Shown piece by piece: positions 25,365 to 35,511 of a stretch of DNA of 64,000 nt (position 1 is its first letter; each line of letters begins with the position of its first letter). Below the pieces are notes generated by a model. The model made no database searches, had not been told where the DNA came from, and saw only the letters and a list, made by a program, of their open reading frames with translations. This DNA is from Christiangramia fulva (GTDB lineage: Bacteria; Bacteroidota; Bacteroidia; Flavobacteriales; Flavobacteriaceae). Both the position numbers and the translations under genes were made by a program. The stretch spans positions 3,038,001 to 3,102,000 of the forward strand of contig NZ_CP028136.1 in assembly GCF_003024155.1 (NCBI RefSeq), read 5' to 3'.

Positions 25365-28300
25365 ATGAGAATAAAGCAAACCCGGCGAAACCGATTTCGC
25401 CTATTATTCGCGATTTTCGCCTTTATGAGCCTCTCTACGTTTGCCCAACAACATGTGGTAACCGGCGTAGTGAAATCTGCTGGCGATGGACTACCGCTTC
25501 CTGGAGTAAACGTTATTGAAAAAGGAACCTCTAATGGAGTGGTGACAAATATGGAGGGAGAATATTCCATAAAAGTTTCCCCTGAAGCAGTTCTTCAATT
25601 TTCTTATGTAGGCTTTAAATCCAGGGAAATAGAGGTTAATAATCAGGATCGCCTTGATGTAACTTTAGCTGACGACATGGAATCTCTTGATGATGTTGTT
25701 GTGGTTGGTTACGGCACACAGAAGAAATCAGATCTTACAGGATCTGTAAGTGTGGTAGATGCCGATGAAGCTAAAAAGGTTATTTCTCCTGATGTTGCCA
25801 AACTCCTTCAGGGGCAGGCTGCAGGTGTGACCGTCCAATCTTCCGGAGAACCAGGAGGTTTTGTGAACATTAAAATTAGAGGGATAACTTCATTTAATAA
25901 TAACAATCCGCTTTTCGTTATTGATGGTGTGATTGTAGACTCACCCTTCGATTTTCCTACCGGGGAAATCAAAAGTATCCAGGTGCTTAAAGATGCATCT
26001 GCTGCTGCAATTTATGGACAACGAGGTGCAAATGGCGTTGTAATCATCACTACTAAACAGGGTACAGCAGGTGTTAACCGAATCTCCTACAAATCGGAGA
26101 TCGGATTTCAAACAGTTCCTAAAACCATTCCACTTACCAATCGGGTTCAATATCAGCAAATAACCAGTGCTGCAGAGATAAATGCCGGCCTGGAAGTCGT
26201 TCCTGGTAATGATCCGAACAGTTCCTTATATATTGACGATGTAGATACTGACTGGCAGGAAGCGGCTTATGATACCGGTGTGGTACAGGATCATAACCTT
26301 AGTCTTTCAGGAGGAAAAGAAACTATGCGTTATAATTTAAATCTTGATTATTTTAAAAATACCGGGTATTTTACAACTCCGCAGGATTACGAAAGGTATT
26401 CCACCACTTTAGATCTGAATGGGGAAAAAGGCCGTTTTCGATATGGTGCGAAGTTGGCTTATACCAGTTCTGATAAAAATAACTTTAGCGAATATTTACC
26501 CGGTGAAACTGCTGTGGTAGATTTGCTTCAGGCAATTCCCACTATGCCGGTTTACGATGAAAATAGGCTGGGAGGTTTTGGTGGAGCCGATAACCTTACT
26601 CAAAGAGCAATAACCCTGAATGTTATTGGTTATCAGAGTCTCATTACAAACCTGAGTGAAAGAAACCGTTTTCTGGGAAATATAAATGCTGAATATGATA
26701 TTCTTGATGGACTTACCTATAAGTTCAGAGCAAGTGCCGACAGGCTTGATTTTAAGAATAAATTCTTTAATCCGCCCAGCGACCTGGGGTGGTACTATAT
26801 TACTACTCCAGATGAAGCAGCATTAGACGTATCTAATGGAAGCACGGTTAGAACAATTATTGATAACCTGCTTACCTATGATAAGGAATTTGGTAAACAT
26901 ACCATTGGAGCGTTGGCAGGTGTGATTCAGGAGCGCAGTGATTACGAGGTTACTACAGGCAGAGGAGTAGGTTTTCTTCCAGATGAAATAGGTGAAATTC
27001 AATATGCCGATGCTATTTCAGGTACCGAATACAGAAATACAGTTACGTCTCTTTCCTATTTAAGTAGAATAAATTACGGATATGATGATCGTTATCTTTT
27101 AACGGTAAATTTCCGTAGGGATAAAACTTCCCTTTTTGCACCCGAAAACAATACTGGTGATTATTTCTCGGTTTCAGGAGCATGGAAACTTCATAATGAG
27201 TCTTTTATAGATTTGCCGGAATGGTGGAATACTATTAAAATAAGAGGTGGTTATGGCCAGCTTGGTAACAATACTATTGGGGTTTATGATTATGCTGCAG
27301 TAGTGAATCCTTTTGCAAGTTATGCTTTTGGTAATAGTCTTGCACCGGGAACCATTGCTATAGATATAAAAGATCCAGATGTAAAATGGGAAGATACAGA
27401 AACCGTTAACGCGGCTATAGAAACCGGGATGTTTAATAATAAACTGCAATTTACTGCTGAGTATTTTAAAAAGCGATCAAGCGATCTTTTGGCCGATGTG
27501 CCTCTTCCGTATTCCACAGGTGCATTTCCTGCAAGTATTACCACCAATGCCGCGATTATTGAAAATAGTGGTTTAGAGTTCACTCTTGGCTACAGTAACG
27601 CAGAGCATGCTTTTCAATATAACATTTCGGCAAATCTAGGAACCCTCAGTAATAAAGTTATCAAGATTGGAAAAGATGATCTTCCAATTTCAGGAGCAGC
27701 CTCAAGAACAGAGGTAGGTCGTTCAATAGGTGAACTTTATGCTTTCGAAACTGAAGGTATTTTTCAAAGCCAGGAAGAAATTGATGCTCATGCCAATCAG
27801 CCTGGTGCAGCACCTGGAGATGTTAAATTTGTAGATGTAAATGGCGATGGCCTCATTACTGATGATGATCGTACCTTCCAGGGCGTGACCATTCCAAAAG
27901 TGAATTATGGTCTTAATTTTAGCAGTACCTATAAGAATTTTGACTTTTCATTTTTCTGGCAGGGAAATGCGGGTAATAAAGTTTTCAACGCTACCTATCA
28001 GGGATTGATGGTCGGGCAATATACCAACCACCATATTGATGAACTAAATTACTGGACGCCAGAAAATACCGATACAAATGTGCCAAGGCCGATTATTGGA
28101 GATCCAAACGGAAATAACAGAGCTTCAGACAGATTTATAGAAGACGGAAGTTATATCAAACTTCAGAATGTTCAATTAGGTTATACCATTCCGCTACCAG
28201 AAGATTTATTCGTAAGTCAGGCGAGGGTATATGTAACTGGTCAAAATGTATTAACAATCAGCGGATATCGAGGTTATGATCCCGATTTCCTAAGCGATGG

Positions 28301-28379
28301 TTTATTTTCAAGAGGTTTTGCGAGAGGAAGTTTCCCTAATCCACGAACAGTGGCATTAGGTGTACAGGTAGATTTTTAA
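25365..28379 (+). CDS. susC: SusC/RagA family TonB-dependent outer-membrane transporter
   Basis: A 1004-aa transporter that imports oligosaccharides through the outer membrane, powered by TonB. After the signal peptide (ending FAFMSLSTFAQ) come a CarboxypepD_reg-like domain (about 28-110), a plug with VVVVGYGTQKKSDLTGSV near 115 and the SusC signature region AAAIYGQRGANGVVIITTK near 210, then a C-terminal 22-stranded barrel ending in F. It starts the arabinan operon and pairs with the SusD-like gene 24 nt downstream. Arabino-oligosaccharides are the expected cargo, judging from the neighbours. Confidence 0.94.
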   Translation: MRIKQTRRNRFRLLFAIFAFMSLSTFAQQHVVTGVVKSAGDGLPLPGVNVIEKGTSNGVVTNMEGEYSIKVSPEAVLQFSYVGFKSREIEVNNQDRLDVTLADDMESLDDVVVVGYGTQKKSDLTGSVSVVDADEAKKVISPDVAKLLQGQAAGVTVQSSGEPGGFVNIKIRGITSFNNNNPLFVIDGVIVDSPFDFPTGEIKSIQVLKDASAAAIYGQRGANGVVIITTKQGTAGVNRISYKSEIGFQTVPKTIPLTNRVQYQQITSAAEINAGLEVVPGNDPNSSLYIDDVDTDWQEAAYDTGVVQDHNLSLSGGKETMRYNLNLDYFKNTGYFTTPQDYERYSTTLDLNGEKGRFRYGAKLAYTSSDKNNFSEYLPGETAVVDLLQAIPTMPVYDENRLGGFGGADNLTQRAITLNVIGYQSLITNLSERNRFLGNINAEYDILDGLTYKFRASADRLDFKNKFFNPPSDLGWYYITTPDEAALDVSNGSTVRTIIDNLLTYDKEFGKHTIGALAGVIQERSDYEVTTGRGVGFLPDEIGEIQYADAISGTEYRNTVTSLSYLSRINYGYDDRYLLTVNFRRDKTSLFAPENNTGDYFSVSGAWKLHNESFIDLPEWWNTIKIRGGYGQLGNNTIGVYDYAAVVNPFASYAFGNSLAPGTIAIDIKDPDVKWEDTETVNAAIETGMFNNKLQFTAEYFKKRSSDLLADVPLPYSTGAFPASITTNAAIIENSGLEFTLGYSNAEHAFQYNISANLGTLSNKVIKIGKDDLPISGAASRTEVGRSIGELYAFETEGIFQSQEEIDAHANQPGAAPGDVKFVDVNGDGLITDDDRTFQGVTIPKVNYGLNFSSTYKNFDFSFFWQGNAGNKVFNATYQGLMVGQYTNHHIDELNYWTPENTDTNVPRPIIGDPNGNNRASDRFIEDGSYIKLQNVQLGYTIPLPEDLFVSQARVYVTGQNVLTISGYRGYDPDFLSDGLFSRGFARGSFPNPRTVALGVQVDF

Positions 28380-28403
28380 ATAAACTGATTAAAACGAATA
28401 AAA

Positions 28404-29957
28404 ATGAAAAATAAAATAATTTTATATACACTACTGATCTCTGGGCTCGTCCTAATGAACAGTTGTGTGAAAGAAGAAGATCTTGTTCAGAATGATCCTA
28501 ATACAGAAACAACTGAATCATTCTGGCAAGACGCTAATGACGCCCTTTTAGGTATTAACTCTGTTTATGGAAGTTTGTTAACAGATGGTACGTATATGAG
28601 AAGTACTCCGTTGCTTTTAGATCTAAAAGGTGATGACTCCAGGAGTCAAAGTCCATGGGGAGCAATGTTTAATGTGGGAAGATTTAATTCCAGTATTGCC
28701 GATCCCTCTATTTACGGTTGGGCCTTTGAAACTTATTACCAGGGTATTTATCGCGCCAACCAGGTGCTGGAAAATGTGCCGGATATTGAATTTGAAAATG
28801 AAGATTTAAAAACCAGAATTTTAGGTCAGGCTTATTTTTTAAGAGGCTTATATCTTTTTCATGCTGTTGACCTGTTCAAAAATGTTCCTGTTCCCTTAAG
28901 TACAGAGATTTATCATGAACAAAAAACTCAGGAAGAAGCCTGGGCGCAGGTAATGGATGATTTTTCAAAAGCTATAGAGATGCTTCCGGTAAGTTATAAT
29001 GATGTATCTGGTTTAGATGCAGGTGATGTTGGCCGCGCAACAAAAGGCGCAGCTATTGCCTACCTGGGAAAAGCTCAGCTGTTCAATGATCAATTTGAAT
29101 CTGCGAAACAAAGCTTCAAGAGAGTAATTGACCTTGGTGTATATTCTTTGGTTGACGATTATAAAGACAATTTCACGAAGGAAAATGAGAATAATTCTGA
29201 ATCTATCTTCGAAGTGCAATTCAGCCGGGAAGCCGGTGGAGTGGATCTTGGCTGGGGTGGTGCACCGCAATCAGGATGGGGTAAAACTTCTGCCCGGGCC
29301 ATCACCTATGCTCCAAGAGGATTCGGATGGACTGATGTACAACCAACACAGACCCTGTTTGACGAATTTATGAAAGAGAAAACAGTGAATGGAGAAGTTG
29401 ATCCGCGATTGAATGTCACCATTGCATGGAACGATCCTAATGGATATACTCTTTACGGACATGATTTTTCTGAATTCTACGCGAACAATCCTTCCGATCT
29501 TAATGCGCTATTCGTCAATAAATATCAAAATTCATACGGCGACAGGGCTGATGAATTCGACTGGCGTTCCGGAATAAACGAAAGGATCATGCGATATGCA
29601 GATGTCCTTTTGATGTATGCCGAAACCCTGAATGAAACAGGAAATACCGATGCCGCTTATGACTATGTTCAAATGGTAAGAGATCGTGTAAATCTTCCGG
29701 ACCTTAGAGAAGTAAAACCTAATATGACAAAACAGGAAATGTTTGAACAAATTGCTCATGAAAGGTTTCTTGAACTTGCACTGGAAGGTCACAGGTTTGA
29801 TGATATTCGTCGTTGGGGATGGCTTGATAGCAGACTTGACTGGTTGATACAGAGAGATCCTGAATTCCAGTTCTATCAGGAAGGAAGAGAATATTTCCCT
29901 ATTCCACAGTTGGAAATAGATAATAATCCCGGAACTGAACAGAATCCTGGTTACTAA
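28404..29957 (+). CDS. susD: SusD/RagB family surface glycan-binding lipoprotein
   Basis: A 517-aa lipoprotein (lipobox in LVLMNSCVKEED) that sits over the SusC barrel and captures glycan. It has the alpha-helical TPR-rich fold of the family, with RANQVLENVPDIEF near residue 115, ILGQAYFLRGLYLFHAVDLFKNVP near 135, and the C-terminal ERFLELALEGHRFDDIRRWGW signature near 455. The ligand is probably arabinan, by context. Confidence 0.94.
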   Translation: MKNKIILYTLLISGLVLMNSCVKEEDLVQNDPNTETTESFWQDANDALLGINSVYGSLLTDGTYMRSTPLLLDLKGDDSRSQSPWGAMFNVGRFNSSIADPSIYGWAFETYYQGIYRANQVLENVPDIEFENEDLKTRILGQAYFLRGLYLFHAVDLFKNVPVPLSTEIYHEQKTQEEAWAQVMDDFSKAIEMLPVSYNDVSGLDAGDVGRATKGAAIAYLGKAQLFNDQFESAKQSFKRVIDLGVYSLVDDYKDNFTKENENNSESIFEVQFSREAGGVDLGWGGAPQSGWGKTSARAITYAPRGFGWTDVQPTQTLFDEFMKEKTVNGEVDPRLNVTIAWNDPNGYTLYGHDFSEFYANNPSDLNALFVNKYQNSYGDRADEFDWRSGINERIMRYADVLLMYAETLNETGNTDAAYDYVQMVRDRVNLPDLREVKPNMTKQEMFEQIAHERFLELALEGHRFDDIRRWGWLDSRLDWLIQRDPEFQFYQEGREYFPIPQLEIDNNPGTEQNPGY

Positions 29958-29997
29958 GAGATTTCTGAATAGTTTTAATAGTTGTTTTAGCTCAATT

Positions 29998-30028
29998 ACC
30001 TGATGGCCTCTGGGTCATCAGGTTTTAA
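29998..30028 (+). terminator. hairpin with T-run between susD and the first GH51 gene
   Basis: ACCTGATG (29998-30005) pairs with CATCAGGT (30016-30023) around a 10-nt loop, followed by TTTTAATT. As an intrinsic terminator inside the operon it would lower expression of the enzyme genes relative to the abundant SusCD pair; read-through or RNA processing at this point is likely. Confidence 0.6.
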
Positions 30029-30036
30029 TTAACAGA

Positions 30037-31593
30037 ATGATGAAGAAGAAAAAATTGAATTTTATATTAACGGTAATATTCGCGATTGCTGCGACCGGAG
30101 TAAAAGCTCAGGAGGTATCTGAAATTGTATTGAATCCTTCCGAGAATCCTACTGTTATTAACAAAAATATTTATGGACATTTCGCCGAACACCTGGGTCA
30201 TTTAATTTATGGCGGACTCTATGTTGGAGAGGATAGTTCAATCCCAAACACCAACGGAGTGCGAAACGATATTATTGAAGCTCTGAAAAATTTAAATATT
30301 CCGGTGTTACGATGGCCTGGCGGCTGTTTTGCCGATACCTACCATTGGAAAGACGGAATAGGCCCTAAAGAAGATCGTCCTACTATAGTGAACCAGTGGT
30401 GGGGAGGAGTAACAGAAGATAACAGTTTTGGAACTCACGATTTTCTCAATCTTTGTGAAGAACTCGGAGCCGAACCCTATTTGGCAGCCAATGTGGGTAG
30501 CGGTACCGTAAAAGAATTAGCCGACTGGGTGCAGTATGTTAATCACGCCGGAGAAAGCCCAATGGCAAACCTTCGCCGGGAAAATGGTAGAGAAGACCCA
30601 TGGAATGTAAAATACTGGGGAATCGGTAACGAAGCCTGGGGTTGCGGTGGCCATATGACCGCTGAATACTACGCCAACATCTATAAAAAATACGCCACTT
30701 TCATGACCGACTGGTCTAATGGTGCGGGATTATTCCGTATTGCTTCAGGCGCCAATGTTGATGATTATCACTGGACAGAAGTTCTTATGAGAGAAATCCC
30801 GAAATTCCTTCTTGACGGTGTGGCCCTTCATTCTTATTCTTTCGTGGAATGGAATGATAAAGGTTCTGCAACCGATTTTACCGAAAAACAATATTTCAAA
30901 ACCATGCAACGCGCACTGATGATGGATGAGCTGGTGACAAAACATAGCGCGATCATGGAAAAATATGATCCTGAAAATAAAGTGGCCCTCATCGTTGATG
31001 AATGGGGTGGCTGGTATAATCCGCAAGAAGGAACCAATCCAGGCTTCCTGTATCAGCAAAATACCATGCGTGACGCTATGATTGCCGGCACCACACTCAA
31101 TATTTTTAATAACCATGCAAGGAGGGTGAAAATGGCGAATTTGGCCCAGGCCGTTAATGTGCTTCAGGCAGTAATCCTTACCGATGGTGAAAAGATGTTG
31201 CTCACTCCCACCTATTATGTAATGGAAATGTATAAAGTGCATCAGGACGCCGATTTGATTCCTGTTGAACTTGAAAGTGTAGATTATGAATTAGACGGGG
31301 AAAGCCTTCCGGCTATTTCGGTCTCTGCTTCCCGCTCTAAGGAAGGAAAAGTGCATGTTTCTCTGGTGAATATTGATGCGGAAGAAGATCATGAAGTAGA
31401 ACTGGATCTTTCAGATCTTAAAATTGATGGTTTAACCGCTGAAATTTTGACTTCTAACAAAGTTCAGGATTATAATTCATTTGAAAATCCGAAAAAAATT
31501 CAGCCAAAAGAATTTAAAGATTTTAAATTAAAGAAGGGAAAATTAAAAGTTGAGCTTCCTCCATTTTCCGTGGTAATGCTTTCTGAAAAATAA
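30037..31593 (+). CDS. GH51 alpha-L-arabinofuranosidase (exported)
   Basis: A 518-aa enzyme with signal peptide (ending about ATGVKAQ). It removes alpha-L-arabinofuranosyl units from arabinan or arabino-oligosaccharides. The acid/base Glu is in YWGIGNEAWGCGG (Glu199) and the nucleophile in ALIVDEWGGWY (Glu322). The substrate pocket segment RWPGGCFADTYHWKDGIGP near residue 90 is typical. A C-terminal beta-sandwich completes the fold. Two tandem ATG codons are possible starts. The next gene begins one base after its stop. Confidence 0.93.
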   Translation: MMKKKKLNFILTVIFAIAATGVKAQEVSEIVLNPSENPTVINKNIYGHFAEHLGHLIYGGLYVGEDSSIPNTNGVRNDIIEALKNLNIPVLRWPGGCFADTYHWKDGIGPKEDRPTIVNQWWGGVTEDNSFGTHDFLNLCEELGAEPYLAANVGSGTVKELADWVQYVNHAGESPMANLRRENGREDPWNVKYWGIGNEAWGCGGHMTAEYYANIYKKYATFMTDWSNGAGLFRIASGANVDDYHWTEVLMREIPKFLLDGVALHSYSFVEWNDKGSATDFTEKQYFKTMQRALMMDELVTKHSAIMEKYDPENKVALIVDEWGGWYNPQEGTNPGFLYQQNTMRDAMIAGTTLNIFNNHARRVKMANLAQAVNVLQAVILTDGEKMLLTPTYYVMEMYKVHQDADLIPVELESVDYELDGESLPAISVSASRSKEGKVHVSLVNIDAEEDHEVELDLSDLKIDGLTAEILTSNKVQDYNSFENPKKIQPKEFKDFKLKKGKLKVELPPFSVVMLSEK

Positions 31594-31594
31594 T

Positions 31595-33115
31595 ATGAAA
31601 AAGCACAAACTACATATATGGGTATTCATCCTGGGAATTGTTTCAATTTCACTGTTTTCCTGTAGTAAAGATGATCCCAAAGATCCAGGACCAAATCCTG
31701 CACCTGGAGAAGGTCAGAATGGCGGAGGCGAAGAAAATCCCACCGAAACGGGAATTGATTTTACGGCCATTACCGATACTTATTATGATGTAGCCGGAGC
31801 TGAAAATGTTTACAGCTGGGGACTTTACAACGTCCACGATCCTTCGATAATTAAGGCTGGTGACACTTATTATTCCTATAGCACCGATGTTTCTTACGGA
31901 TCGGAAATCAGGCCCGGGATACAAATTAGAAAATCTAAAAACCTTATTAAATGGAGTTTTCTAGGGTGGGTATTCGATGGATTGCCTGAAAAAGGAAGTC
32001 AGTTTATAAAATCAAAGGGTGATGATCCTTTTCAATCGCTCTGGGCCCCTTACGCCATGGAGTATAATGGCGAATATCGTCTGTACTATTCATTGAGTAG
32101 CCCTACTCCGCGCCTGAGCGTTATCGGATTGGCCACCGCTAGTTCTCCTTTAGGACCATGGACGGAAAAAGGATTAGTGGTTACTTCCCAAAATGATAAT
32201 ACCGTACAAACCAATGCGATTGACCCAACGGTAGTTAAAACTCCTGCAGGCGAGCAATGGCTGTATTATGGTTCAGCCTGGGACGGGATTTATGTGCTTG
32301 CACTGGATCCTTCAACAGGATTACCAAAAAATCCAGGATCAAAAGGTACACGCGTTGCTCAAAGAGGTTTTACCGGGGGAAAAATCAACGGGAACATTGA
32401 AGGAGCCGAGGTTATTTACAATTCCGATTTTGAAAAATATTATATGTTCATTTCTTACGATTGGCTTCAGACCAAATATAATGTAAGAGTGGGAAGAAGT
32501 GATTCTCCAGAAGGCCCTTTCTATGATTTTAATGGAGATAATCTTAATGAGGCTTCAGACAATATCCCCATGATTCTTGCACCTTACAAGTTTAACGGTC
32601 ATTCGGGATGGCAGGGTGTGGCGCATCCAACTGTTTTTAATAATGGTAAAGGCCAATATTTTATTGCCCACCAGGGAAGGCCGGGCGTTGACAGTTATTT
32701 TATGGATCTCCATGTACGGAAAATCCATTGGACAAAAGATGGCTGGCCGGTGGTATCTCCCGAACGTTTTGCCGATGTGGAGCAAAGCACTATTTCTGAA
32801 AATGACCTGGTTGGGACTTATGAGCAAATCATCCTGGGATATTCAGTGGTTCCCGGGTTTGCCGATGAACAGACTTCCCCCGATTTTCAAACTTCTATTT
32901 CTCTTGAGTTGAATGCTGACGGCTCCATTAACGGAGACAGCGCAAACTCCTGGACTTATGATGCTCCGTGGCTGACCTTGAACTGGGGTAATGGATTTAC
33001 TGATAAACTGTATGTTGAATATGGCCGCGACTGGGAAAATAATATCGATAGAACAATCCTTTTAACCGGATTGAATAACGAAGGCACTGCGGTCTGGGGT
33101 AAGAAGATAGATTAA
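31595..33115 (+). CDS. GH43 arabinan endo-1,5-alpha-L-arabinosidase-like lipoprotein
   Basis: A 506-aa lipoprotein (lipobox SLFSCSKDD) with a Gly/Pro/Asn-rich linker after the Cys. The five-bladed propeller (about residues 65-385) shows the three GH43 acidic residues: base in YNVHDPSIIK, pKa modulator in NAIDPTVVKT, and acid in NIEGAEVIYN. A C-terminal beta domain (about 400-506) resembles the accessory domain of large endo-arabinanases. As a likely surface lipoprotein it may cut the arabinan backbone before import by SusCD. Confidence 0.9.
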   Translation: MKKHKLHIWVFILGIVSISLFSCSKDDPKDPGPNPAPGEGQNGGGEENPTETGIDFTAITDTYYDVAGAENVYSWGLYNVHDPSIIKAGDTYYSYSTDVSYGSEIRPGIQIRKSKNLIKWSFLGWVFDGLPEKGSQFIKSKGDDPFQSLWAPYAMEYNGEYRLYYSLSSPTPRLSVIGLATASSPLGPWTEKGLVVTSQNDNTVQTNAIDPTVVKTPAGEQWLYYGSAWDGIYVLALDPSTGLPKNPGSKGTRVAQRGFTGGKINGNIEGAEVIYNSDFEKYYMFISYDWLQTKYNVRVGRSDSPEGPFYDFNGDNLNEASDNIPMILAPYKFNGHSGWQGVAHPTVFNNGKGQYFIAHQGRPGVDSYFMDLHVRKIHWTKDGWPVVSPERFADVEQSTISENDLVGTYEQIILGYSVVPGFADEQTSPDFQTSISLELNADGSINGDSANSWTYDAPWLTLNWGNGFTDKLYVEYGRDWENNIDRTILLTGLNNEGTAVWGKKID

Positions 33116-33128
33116 AAAATTTGGTTTG

Positions 33129-35510
33129 ATGAAACTATTTTCAGCATATAAGATTTGTTTACTCATGGCTTTTTTGAGCTTCGGGTTGATGCATGCTCAA
33201 ACTGAAAAGATCAGGTTATTCAAACTGCAGGACGTTCAGCTTACCGAAAGCCCTTTTCGGAAAGCCATGCTCACCGATCTTCATTATATGAAGGAATTGG
33301 AGCCTGACCGCCTGCTGGCGCCTTTTCTGAAAGAAGCCGGACTTGATCCGAAAGCTGAAAATTATCCGAATTGGGAAAACACCGGTCTTGACGGCCACAT
33401 TGCCGGTCATTATCTAACTGCATTGGCACAAATGTTTGCATCTACCGGTGACCAGGAAGCTCTTGATCGCTTAAAATATATGCTTGACGAATTAAAAAAA
33501 GTTCAGGAGGCAAACGGGAACGGATATATTGGAGGGGTTCCGGGAAGTAAAGAACTGTGGAAAGAGATCGCCAATGGCCAAATAGATGCCGGCAGTTTTA
33601 GTCTAAATGATCGTTGGGTGCCATTGTATAATATTCACAAGACTTATGCAGGTTTGAGGGATGCCTATGAGATTGCCGGTTTGGAACAGGCCAAAGAAAT
33701 GCTTATAGATTTTACTGACTGGATGATCGAAGAAACAAAAAATTTGTCGAAAGAACAGATCCAGGAAATGCTGAAATCTGAACATGGAGGTTTAAATGAA
33801 GTTTTTGCCGATGTTGCAAGAATTACTGGGGATAGAAAATACCTTGACCTGGCTTATAATTTCTCCCAAAAGGCATTATTAAAGCCAATGGAGGATAAAA
33901 AAGATATCCTCAATGGGATGCATGCCAATACCCAGATTCCGAAAGTGATCGGTTTTGAAACCATTTCTGAAGTAGACGGGAATAAAGATTATCATGATGC
34001 CGCTACTTATTTCTGGAATAATGTGGTAAATGAACGCACCGTTGCCATTGGTGGTAACAGCGTACGTGAACATTTTAATCCGGCCGATGATTTTTCATCC
34101 ATGATCAATAGCGTACAGGGGCCTGAAACCTGTAACACTTATAATATGCTGAAATTAACTGAAAAGTTATTTGAAGCTCACCCGGAAGAAAAGTATTCGG
34201 CCTATTATGAAAAAGCACTTTATAATCATATTCTTTCTTCCCAGCACCCCGATACAGGTGGCTTTGTCTATTTCACGCCAATGCGGCCAGAACATTACAG
34301 AGTATATTCACAGCCCGAAACCAGCTTTTGGTGCTGTGTGGGTTCAGGTATGGAAAACCACGGGAAATACAATGAATTTATATATGCGCATACCAACGAA
34401 GATTTATATGTGAATTTATTTATTCCCTCCATTTTAACGTGGAAGGACAAAAATCTTAGACTTATTCAGCAAACGAATTTCCCCGAAGAGCAGTCAACCT
34501 CGCTTACTCTAAAATTGGAGAAACCACAACAGTTAAACCTAATGCTGCGCTATCCCTCATGGGTAAATCGGGGTGAGTATCGGGTTTTGGTGAATGGAAA
34601 ACCGGTCGACTTTAAAAATGAAGCCGGATCTTACGTTTCGGTAAAAAGAAGATGGAAAAATGCTGATAAGGTAGAAATTAAGCTGCCCATGCATATTTCT
34701 TCTGAAGCTCTTCCAGACGGGTCCGATTACAACGCTTTGGAATATGGGCCGATTGTTTTGGGAGCTAAGACAGGAGAAAAGGATTTAAAAGGATTATATG
34801 CTGATGCCAGTAGGGGCGGACATATTCCTGAAGGAAAAAAAATCCCGCTATCTGAAACGCCTCTTTTTTTAAACAAAACCTCCCAGGATATTTCTCAATT
34901 TGTTCAAAAAGCAGACGATTCTAAACTTCAGTTTTCGGCTTCAGAAATTTTATATCCTGCCAAATTTAAGAAGCTCGAATTTGTTCCTTTTTATAAAATT
35001 CACGATTCAAGGTATGTGATTTACCTTCCGGTAGAAACTCCTGAAAGCCTTGCCAAAATCGAGAAAAAAGGAAGGGAAGAAGAAGTTAAAGAACAAAAAC
35101 TGGAAGTCCTTACGATCGATAAAGTGGCGCCCGGCGAACAGCAACCGGAGTCCGATCATTTTATTAAAAGTGAGAATTCCAATATCGGTGTGAATCAGGA
35201 CAGGCATTGGCGCGACGCGTCCGGTTGGTTTAGCTATGAACTTAAAAATAATAACCACGAAGCCGAAAAGGTTCGAATCACCTACTTTGGTCTTGACAGC
35301 GACCGTAAGTTTAGAATCTATGTAAATGACATATTAATTGCTGAAGAAAACCTTGATGGTAGTAAAGGTTATACTTTTTTTACAGAAGATTATATGCTAC
35401 CTAAAGAAGTTATGGCAGAAAATAGCGAAAAACTCACCGTACGATTTGAGGCAATGGAGGGTTTCCGGACTGCCGGCATATATGGCGTTAGATTAATGAA
35501 AAAAGAATAA
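33129..35510 (+). CDS. GH127 beta-L-arabinofuranosidase (DUF1680 family, exported)
   Basis: A 793-aa exported protein (signal ending LMHAQ) with an (alpha/alpha)6 barrel. The cysteine-glycosidase site of GH127 is intact: Glu and Cys in GPETCNTYNMLKLTEKLF and the Cys pair in TSFWCCVGSGMENHGK, which coordinate zinc in characterised members. These enzymes cleave beta-L-arabinofuranosyl linkages, so the locus can handle both anomers, as found in hydroxyproline-rich glycoproteins or pectin. I start at ATG 33129; a TTG one codon earlier is less likely. The C-terminal about 150 residues form a beta domain. Confidence 0.9.
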   Translation: MKLFSAYKICLLMAFLSFGLMHAQTEKIRLFKLQDVQLTESPFRKAMLTDLHYMKELEPDRLLAPFLKEAGLDPKAENYPNWENTGLDGHIAGHYLTALAQMFASTGDQEALDRLKYMLDELKKVQEANGNGYIGGVPGSKELWKEIANGQIDAGSFSLNDRWVPLYNIHKTYAGLRDAYEIAGLEQAKEMLIDFTDWMIEETKNLSKEQIQEMLKSEHGGLNEVFADVARITGDRKYLDLAYNFSQKALLKPMEDKKDILNGMHANTQIPKVIGFETISEVDGNKDYHDAATYFWNNVVNERTVAIGGNSVREHFNPADDFSSMINSVQGPETCNTYNMLKLTEKLFEAHPEEKYSAYYEKALYNHILSSQHPDTGGFVYFTPMRPEHYRVYSQPETSFWCCVGSGMENHGKYNEFIYAHTNEDLYVNLFIPSILTWKDKNLRLIQQTNFPEEQSTSLTLKLEKPQQLNLMLRYPSWVNRGEYRVLVNGKPVDFKNEAGSYVSVKRRWKNADKVEIKLPMHISSEALPDGSDYNALEYGPIVLGAKTGEKDLKGLYADASRGGHIPEGKKIPLSETPLFLNKTSQDISQFVQKADDSKLQFSASEILYPAKFKKLEFVPFYKIHDSRYVIYLPVETPESLAKIEKKGREEEVKEQKLEVLTIDKVAPGEQQPESDHFIKSENSNIGVNQDRHWRDASGWFSYELKNNNHEAEKVRITYFGLDSDRKFRIYVNDILIAEENLDGSKGYTFFTEDYMLPKEVMAENSEKLTVRFEAMEGFRTAGIYGVRLMKKE

Positions 35511-35511
35511 A

